Notes under the pieces: model-generated
The model's input: only the letters and a program-made list of their open reading frames with translations
Database searches by the model: none
What the model was told of the DNA's origin: nothing
Translations under genes and position numbers: made by a program
Origin: Pullulanibacillus pueri
Lineage (GTDB): Bacteria; Bacillota; Bacilli; Bacillales; Sporolactobacillaceae
DNA: 46,316 nt
Assembly (NCBI RefSeq): GCF_014639255.1
Contig: NZ_BMFV01000037.1
Coordinates: forward strand, 1-46,316
Reading direction: 5' to 3'
Part shown: positions 41,249 to 46,316 of the stretch, piece by piece
Layout of the letters: each line of letters starts with the position of its first letter
How positions within the stretch are numbered: position 1 is the first letter of the stretch

Positions 41249-41689
41249 TTACTCCTTCACATTGACCACAAAAATATAAGTGGCCTTCCCTTTTTCCCAT
41301 AAAGCTGTCGCCTCATAAATATAGCGTCCACCTTCATCAGGAGTCGTAAATGCTTGAGAAGTCACAGACTTTACACGCTCACGCTTCTCATTTTTCCACA
41401 AGTAAAGCTTGACTTGGGGATGAGAGTCATCAGCAAAAGAAAGTATTATTGGTGTTTTAGATTTTAGTTCATCGCCCTTCATTTTCTCTGCGATTTGCTC
41501 CGGAGCGGTCCCATCAGCAACCAGCGCTTGGTGATCATCACGCCACTCATATCCTCCACTTTTGGTTATAAGAGAGATATTTCCTGATTTCACAACAATA
41601 TCAGGCGGCTTGGAAGCCCCATAATGAGATATCCCTATAAGGGCCAGGCCAAAACTAGCGATAACGAGCCATCCCCAGACATGACGCAC
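41249..41689 (-). CDS. Hypothetical secreted or membrane-anchored protein
   Basis: 146 residues with an N-terminal hydrophobic segment (VWGWLVIASFGLALIGIS) that would act as signal anchor, then a soluble domain: PDIVVKSGNISLITKSGGYEW, KSKTPIILSFADDSHPQVKL, YLWKNEKRERVKS and GGRYIYEATALWEKGKATYIFVV. The all-beta pattern with a final beta strand resembles small Ig-like surface proteins found in Bacillus, but I cannot name the family. It follows the broken lipoprotein gene by 27 bp on the same strand, so both may once have been expressed together. Confidence 0.7.
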   Translation of the reverse strand: MRHVWGWLVIASFGLALIGISHYGASKPPDIVVKSGNISLITKSGGYEWRDDHQALVADGTAPEQIAEKMKGDELKSKTPIILSFADDSHPQVKLYLWKNEKRERVKSVTSQAFTTPDEGGRYIYEATALWEKGKATYIFVVNVKE

Positions 41690-41716
41690 GACCGTTCCTC
41701 CTGAATCAAAAGTCTT

Positions 41717-42163
41717 TTATACCCCTAAAATATGCTTAATGTCCTTCACTAATTGCGGATGTTTTTTATTTGTTATAAATTTTAATGGCTTTGTATTATT
41801 CTTTGAGTCTGAAAACATTCCCCTCCCATTATTCGCCATCCATAGAGTGAAAGGATGCATGTCGGATGTTAATGCGTCTTCACTGCTCGCAAAACTGAGG
41901 AGATAGCTTGTGTTACTCTTTAATGTATGCTGATATTCATTGAGTGTTCCTTCTGAACCTTTGAGACCCTTCAGCCGTTTTCTAATTTTTTCTCCCTTTT
42001 GAACACCTTTCACCCTTTTGGAATCCACAGCTTTATTGTTACTGATCTTCTCAACTAAAATGACCTGATCGGATTCAGGCACGTCCAATGTTTGAGTATC
42101 ACGCAAACAAGCAACAAGTCATATTAGATCCCTTAACAGAAGACTCACAGCTTTAGGTTTCAT
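41717..42163 (-). pseudogene. Lipoprotein gene with a nonsense codon before the lipobox
   Basis: ATG 42163, with GAGGTGAG ribosome site, opens MKPKAVSLLLRDLI, then TGA at 42121-42119, then LVACLRDTQTLDVPESDQ and 115 more residues to the stop at 41717. With the TGA read as an amino acid the protein is a normal lipoprotein precursor with lipobox LVAC. The rest (VILVEKISNNKAVDSKRVKG; LNEYQHTLKSNTSYLLSFAS) looks intact and has no other stop. Internal start sites downstream lack ribosome sites and would make a protein without a signal. Family unknown. It starts 5 bp after the broken hydrolase. Confidence 0.75.
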
Positions 42164-42168
42164 AACAG

Positions 42169-42898
42169 TTATCTCACCTCTAAATAGCTGGTTGTTTTAC
42201 GGCTAGAAATATGACTTAAGAATTTTTCCAATATGCTTGTATAAAGTTCAGGCTGTTCATCATGAACCAAATGACCGGCAAAGGGGATAATTGCGACATG
42301 GATATGCTTGTTCATCTTCGGGTATATCATAGCCCCTTGAGTTTCATGAGCAAAATCCTCTCCGACCATTAATAGTGTCGGGCATTGCAATTTTGATACA
42401 TCACCCGTTTCATGAAAGGGATACCAGTCTTGATGCTGTGAAAGTTTTAACATTTTCGCCAATCAGTATCATGGAGGGAATTGAAATAATTAACGACTTC
42501 TTCATTTTCTAATAATTTTTGTTGATTATTGATATCCTTTTCTTGTAATTCAGACCAAGCGCTTGTCCTTTTTGCCGTGATCCCTGATAACGTTAAGCTC
42601 CTCACCCGCTCAGGATGCCGTTTAGCAAAGAAGCACCTAACGAACAACCGACAATATGTGCTGCTTCTATTGCTAAATCTTCTAATGTTGCGATCAAGTC
42701 CTCCACAGAGTCTTCGAAAAAATTAGACACATCATCACACACGGATTTTCCATGCCCACGTAAATCAGGACAGATGATTTTATAATGTTCCTTAAAATAG
42801 TCTCTTTGAAACTCAAAATCGCTTAAACCCGTTTCTAATCCTGTATGCAAAAAAACAATCGGCTCGCCATCCCCAAAAATGGTTCGATGTAAGATCAC
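42169..42898 (-). pseudogene. Alpha/beta-fold hydrolase with two frameshifts
   Basis: GTG 42898 (ribosome site GGGGAGAG) opens HRTIFGDGEPIVFLHTGLET and PDLRGHGKS, then HIVGCSLGA with the nucleophile Ser of the GxSxG motif. The frame shifts near 42620 to KRHPERVRSLTLSGI and again near 42455 to MLKLSQHQDWYPFHETGDVS, CPTLLMVGEDF (acid) and PFAGHLVHDEQPE (catalytic His). All three catalytic residues survive but in three frames, so no working protein is made. Repaired, it would be about 243 residues, normal for the family. Confidence 0.85.
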
Positions 42899-42987
42899 AT
42901 GCTCTCCCCGAATAACGATTTACAATTATTATATATTTAGTCTAACATAAGTCATTGATTCATTGAGGGACACTATGAAGGTGCTCT

Positions 42988-43512
42988 TTATCTTTGACGC
43001 TCATCTTCTCTCTTTTGACTAATAGGTAAATGTAGAACGAGCTGCCTGCCATTCCTTCCCATTCTTCTTTTACCTTGGTCAAGGAAACCGGCTTTTTTAT
43101 AGAGTTGTTGCGCTGCATTATTTTTCTCATTCACCGCTAACACCACTTCATCTGCCCTAGAAAAATGTTTAGAAACAAACTCAGGTAAAACTTGCATCGC
43201 CATTTTCGCATAGCCTTTTCTTTGTTCAGAAAAATTGATAGAGAACGCTCTTAATAACAAAGCCTTTGCATTCTTAGTATAATTCAAAACCTCTTCACCC
43301 TCTTGTAATACAAAGAAACCTACAGGCCGTTGATCTGCTAAAATCACGACCTTTTGCGCCTCATCCATCGATTCCTGTAGCTTTTCAATAGGGAGAGCAG
43401 TAAATTGCGTTTGCTCCTCAGATAATACAAATGACTCTAAAACTTCTCTGTATTTAGGTTGGTACCCTTCGAGACTAACATTAACAACGTTTGGCAATTC
43501 ATAGACCCTCAC
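42988..43512 (-). CDS. GNAT-family acetyltransferase
   Basis: 174 residues. GNAT fold with acetyl-CoA loop SINFSEQRKGYAKMAMQVL (Q/RxxGxA form), the beta strand before it AKALLLRAFSI, and the final NEKNNAAQQLYKKAGFLDQGKRR. N-terminal segment EEQTQFTALPIEKLQESM resembles the YjdJ/YkwB-like amino-group acetyltransferases. Substrate not predictable. Single gene, flanked by broken genes on both sides; no clear terminator. Confidence 0.85.
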   Translation of the reverse strand: MRVYELPNVVNVSLEGYQPKYREVLESFVLSEEQTQFTALPIEKLQESMDEAQKVVILADQRPVGFFVLQEGEEVLNYTKNAKALLLRAFSINFSEQRKGYAKMAMQVLPEFVSKHFSRADEVVLAVNEKNNAAQQLYKKAGFLDQGKRRMGRNGRQLVLHLPISQKREDERQR

Positions 43513-43588
43513 TTTTTAAACTCAAATAGGAATGTTAGTTCGTGTTTATTATATTAAAGCGTTTAAGAGAAAGCAACCCCTCTAAGCT

Positions 43589-43912
43589 TCAATTCCTATC
43601 TTTAATATGTCCTGCGCGTGCAGCCACAACATAATCACTCAACTTAGAGAGCCCGCTTGTTCTTTTATCAAGGCTTGCCCATCCGTTCTAAATTCCTAGC
43701 TTGCTACTAGGAACTCCTTCTTCCCAAAGCTCTATAACTTTATCTTCTATTTCCATCTTATATATTAAATAGCAAACGTCTTAAATATTCGGTATATTCA
43801 ATCATTTTGTCGGTCTTTGACGAATCCTGCGCTTGCCAGGGAAATATTTTAGAGTCCTTTGTTAATATTTCCTCAGTTATATCTTCCCGTATACTCTTCG
43901 CTGAGGACGATA
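43589..43912 (-). pseudogene. Remnants of one or two unidentified short genes
   Basis: Between the GNAT gene and the MDR pseudogene, two adjoining open stretches look coding. One (about 43912-43758) reads SSAKSIREDITEEILTKDSK, IFPWQAQDSSKTDKMIEYTE, YLRRLLFNI and a stop. The next starts at ATG 43756, MEIEDKVIELWEEGVPSSKL, hits TAG at 43690-43688, and goes on NGWASLDKRTSGLSKLSDYV, VAARAGHIKDRN, TGA at 43591-43589. I do not recognise either. The 43513-43588 stretch shows nothing. Confidence 0.4.
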
Positions 43913-43916
43913 ATTT

Positions 43917-44914
43917 TTATGCTATCCCTCTATTATAATAGGCTACTTTTAAAACAATTTTACCCGTACTTTGGTGACTCTCCACCCATTTATGAACCAG
44001 GGAAGCTTCCTCAAGAGCCATGATTTTTCCTATTTTTATAGTTAAACTTTCCACGGCAATATAATGTAAAACCCGCTTAGCTGTTTCCTGCAATAAGTCC
44101 GGTCGTCTTTTCCGCGTGGTTCCAAAGCTGAAGCCTAATACCGATCGACAGCTTGCATGCAGTTCATCTGTGCGAAACCTGCCAACCTCACCACTAGAGT
44201 TGCCAAAGTGGACTCATCGCCCGTAATAGGCTAAACAGTCTAGGCTTTTTTCAGAAACACCTCCAGCAATAGAATCCAAAATGATGTCTGCTCCTTGTCC
44301 GTGGGTTAACTTATTGACGTTTTCAGCAAAATCTTCTTTCTCGTAATTGATCACATAGTCTGCCCCAGCCTTTAACGCTATCTCGACTTTCTGATCACTT
44401 CCTACTGTTCCAATACCCAAACCAGCTCCTAGTAATTTCGCAAGTTGAATGGCTGTTGTTCCAATCCCACCCCCTGCAGCATGAATAAGCACCGTTTCCC
44501 CAGGCACCAAGCGGGCGACATCCGCGAGTAATGTGTAACTTGTGAAAGAGACAACAGGACAAGCCGCAGCGGTTTCAAAATTTATATTATCAGGGAGACT
44601 AAACGTTAGAGCTTCATCCGCCACGACAACTCGGCGTAAGAGCCATTTTTAGGAAAAGCAATCACACGATCACCACTCTTAAAGTTTTGTACATCTGAAC
44701 CCACTTTGACAATGGTTCCAGTGGCATCAAGACCTGGAATAAAGGGTAAAGCGCCCGCCACCTTTTTGCCATTTTGTGATTTAATATCAGCAAAGTTAAC
44801 ACTTGTTGCAGCCACCTGTATTAAGACCTGCCCCTTACTAATCTCAGGACATGCCACTTCTGTGAGCTACATAGTCTCTGGACTCCCATTTGCTGTAACA
44901 AGAACGGCCTTCAT
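43917..44914 (-). pseudogene. Zinc-independent MDR quinone oxidoreductase, disrupted three times
   Basis: ATG 44914 (GGAGAAGG ribosome site) opens MKAVLVTANGSPETM, then an in-frame TAG at codon 16, LTEVACPEISKGQVLIQVA and the MDR block SVNFADIKSQNGK, PFIPGLDATGTIVKVGSDV. A frameshift near 44615 leads into the Rossmann part: VLIHAAGGGIGTTAIQLAKL and HGQGADIILDSIAGG. Another shift near 44214 leads to FGNSSGEVGRFRTDEL and GKIMALEEASLVHKWVESHQ, SGKIVL-like TGKIVLKVAYY, and TAA at 43917. Repaired length about 330, normal for quinone oxidoreductases (QOR). Non-functional. Confidence 0.88.
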
Positions 44915-45080
44915 CCTTCTCCCTCCTTTTTATTGATTGTAGCGCCCTCTTAACATAAGCTGTAATATAACATTCTAATCAACAGCCATAAGTATTTATA
45001 ATCACCATAGATGATGAAATATATCTAAAAAAATTATAGTATTAGTATTATTGTCGTTAAGAGGAGTAGGAGTCTAGACT

Positions 45081-45569
45081 ATGGAAATTAGAAAAGCGCA
45101 AAAAGAAGATTTACCACAACTATTAGAGATATACAACGAGGCGATCCGTACTTTAACGGCCACTTTTGATCTACAGGAACAAACACTGGAAGAACGAAAG
45201 ATTTGGTTCGAAGCCCATGGTGAGAATTATCCCCTTATTGTTGCGGTGATTGATCAAGAGATTGCCGGCTATTGCTCACTCAGCCCTTATCGTCCGAAAC
45301 AAGCTTACGCGTATACGGCAGAAATCTCTATTTACCTCTCAGAAAAATTTCGTGGACAAGGTATTGGAAAACCACTTATCAAGGAAATTCTTGATTTGGC
45401 TAAACAAAAAGGTTTTCATACGATTATCGCCATCATTACTGGTGGAAATGAAGGAAGTGTCAAACTTCACGAAAGGTTTGGCTTCCACCATACGGGGGTT
45501 ATAAAAGAAGCCGGTCTAAAATTTAGCGAATGGCAGGATGTTCATTTTTACCAATTAATGTTAAATTAA
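45081..45569 (+). CDS. GNAT acetyltransferase of the phosphinothricin N-acetyltransferase type
   Basis: 162 residues. Opening IRKAQKEDLPQLLEIYNEAI and TATFDLQEQTLEERKIWFEAH, core YAYTAEISIYLSEKFRGQGI with GKPLIKEIL (acetyl-CoA loop RGQGIG), and GGNEGSVKLHERFGFHHTGV are the PAT/Bar/YwnH pattern. These enzymes acetylate phosphinothricin, methionine sulfone or related amino acids. The gene has a strong ribosome site region (GAGGAGTAGGAG) and is intact, unlike its neighbours on the left. Confidence 0.88.
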   Translation: MEIRKAQKEDLPQLLEIYNEAIRTLTATFDLQEQTLEERKIWFEAHGENYPLIVAVIDQEIAGYCSLSPYRPKQAYAYTAEISIYLSEKFRGQGIGKPLIKEILDLAKQKGFHTIIAIITGGNEGSVKLHERFGFHHTGVIKEAGLKFSEWQDVHFYQLMLN

Positions 45570-45590
45570 TCATTTTACTTTGCATATTTT

Positions 45591-45740
45591 TTACATTGTT
45601 GCATGATTCCACAGAAAAATAAAGGCTTGAAATCCAACTAAAAGTAAAACCATCCCTAAACTGATGGCTAAGGATAAATAGCTGATAAAAGAAGGATGGT
45701 TTTCTCTATTCAAGCATATAGACAATAAACCAAGCCCCTG
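45591..45740 (-). other. Possible tail of a small membrane protein, inside a long-loop inverted repeat
   Basis: On the minus strand a frame of about 48 codons reads GLGLLSICLNRENHPSFISY then LSLAISLGMVLLLVGFQAFI and FLWNHATM to a TAA at 45593-45591. The composition suggests two membrane segments, but no start codon with a ribosome site is visible and it may be a gene remnant. AAAACCATCC (45646-45655) and GGATGGTTTT (45694-45703) form an inverted repeat within it that could also terminate the acetyltransferase transcript. Confidence 0.3.
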
Positions 45741-45797
45741 GTTCTTGTCTTACCACTGAAATAATTTTTTATACAAAGTTGTCCCCTCGGTAAACAA

Positions 45798-45920
45798 GTT
45801 GATCGGAACGGAAGATGCGAGACTCCTGGGGGAACAGCACGCGTCCGAAGATCCACTTGGGAAAACAAATATTCCATTCCCAAGTTAGCTGAGGCCCCTA
45901 AGGACGATCGGCTAAAAACG
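45798..45920. repeat. Bacillales-type intergenic repeat, copy 2
   Basis: GTTGATCGGAACGGAAGATG, CGAGACTCCTGGGGGAACAG, CACGCGTCCGAAGATCC then CCATTCCCAAGTTAGCTGA and GGCCCC: close to the common Bacillaceae repeat and sharing the 19-mer at 45874-45892 with copy 1. ACTTGGGAA (45855-45863) and TTCCCAAGT (45877-45885) make a perfect 9-bp hairpin. Confidence 0.65.
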
Positions 45921-45991
45921 TCACGTCATTAAGGGACTTCGACTAAAACCGTCCCATCCGTGTGACAACGTCGAAGCTAGCACCTCAACCA

Positions 45992-46020
45992 CCCCAAAAA
46001 GTAAAGAACACTTTTCGGGG
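45992..46020. other. Imperfect hairpin in noncoding DNA
   Basis: CCCCAAAAAGT pairs with ACTTTTCGGGG (one mismatch). It lies in a 750-bp stretch (45570-46316) where I see no convincing gene; the single open frame across 45977-46171 has no ribosome site and no protein-like pattern. Confidence 0.5.
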
Positions 46021-46059
46021 ACCCCGATGGTGCGTCGAACGCCGACCCTACCCACATCA

Positions 46060-46083
46060 AAAAATCGTAAAAACACGATTTTT
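46060..46083. terminator. Bidirectional hairpin terminator
   Basis: Perfect 9-bp stem AAAAATCGT / ACGATTTTT with a 6-nt AAAAAC loop and A/T tracts built into the stem on both sides. No gene directly precedes it on either strand. Confidence 0.6.
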
Positions 46084-46259
46084 CTGCGAGGATTATTCTC
46101 TTAGCAGCTTTCCTTAGTCGTGTGGGCATGAGGAAAACGAGCATTCTGGAGAGGAGATCAACACCGTCCATTCTAGCGACATTCAGAATTTTCTTTTCTT
46201 AAACAAAAAAGGGCACTCATAATAAATAATAAAAGACAACTTATAAATGCTAAAATCAT

Positions 46260-46282
46260 AACCACCCTTCCAAAGGGTGGTT
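46260..46282. terminator. Hairpin terminator near the window end
   Basis: Perfect 10-bp stem AACCACCCTT / AAGGGTGGTT with a 3-nt loop. On the minus strand it is followed by ATGATTTTAGC. It may end a gene lying beyond the window edge. Confidence 0.6.
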
Positions 46283-46316
46283 TGCACAAAGGCTATAAGC
46301 CTAAACTACCGGCCGG

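Noticed and set aside
45977..46171. Minus-strand 64-codon frame
   Set aside because: It crosses two hairpins in noncoding DNA, lacks a ribosome site and does not look like a protein.

Overview
The window looks like chromosome of a low-to-moderate GC, endospore-forming Gram-positive bacterium (order Bacillales). The signs are an alpha/beta-type small acid-soluble spore protein, a lipoprotein-type YidC preceded by a MifM-like arrest peptide, an intracellular subtilisin with the LIPY propeptide motif, a bacillopeptidase F-like secreted protease, strong AGGAGG ribosome sites, GTG/TTG starts and SigA-type promoters. I cannot place it to genus from sequence alone.

Layout. 1-3.5 kb: a decayed ABC exporter operon (ATPase and ABC-2 permease, both with frameshifts or stops) and an Rpn-family nuclease gene with two in-frame stops. 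3.5-7 kb: a BmrA-like multidrug half-exporter, a small membrane ORF, and an ECF sigma factor overlapping a small soluble partner of unknown function. 7-12 kb: a 1560-residue secreted subtilisin of bacillopeptidase F type. 12-15 kb: a PadR-controlled four-gene operon (PadR, HAAS-type membrane protein, TolB-like propeller protein, YesK-like membrane protein). 15-21 kb: intracellular subtilisin, VOC protein, MgtC-type membrane protein, spore protein, the MifM-like/YidC pair and an APH-type kinase. 21-36.5 kb: a large divergent carbohydrate regulon. 36.5-41 kb: pentapeptide and TPR proteins, a ProC/ComER-like reductase, a DUF3231 protein, a TM2-like protein and a YdcF-like protein. 41-46.3 kb: a strongly decayed stretch (lipoprotein, alpha/beta hydrolase and quinone-oxidoreductase pseudogenes) with two acetyltransferases, ending in hairpin-rich noncoding DNA holding a dispersed repeat.

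The sugar regulon is the functional core. A MalF/MalG/binding-protein importer (no dedicated ATPase) is followed on the minus strand by a DUF4127 protein, two TIM-barrel epimerase/isomerase-like proteins, two Gfo/Idh/MocA dehydrogenases, an MFS transporter and a GNAT acetyltransferase. Divergently, a third TIM-barrel protein, an RpiR-type regulator, NanE (ManNAc-6-P to GlcNAc-6-P) and a BadF-type sugar kinase follow. Together they suggest uptake of an amino-sugar-containing saccharide, possible keto-sugar chemistry, and entry through GlcNAc-6-P. The exact substrate is not evident and the set matches no catabolic operon I know by name.

The most interesting single element is the short ORF before yidC. 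It has an N-terminal membrane segment and an acidic C-terminal tail resembling the MifM arrest region, and its last codons can form a 10-bp hairpin with the yidC Shine-Dalgarno sequence. About nine genes in the window are broken, so either the genome is shedding genes here or the assembly has errors; in-frame nonsense codons and an internal deletion favour real decay for several of them.
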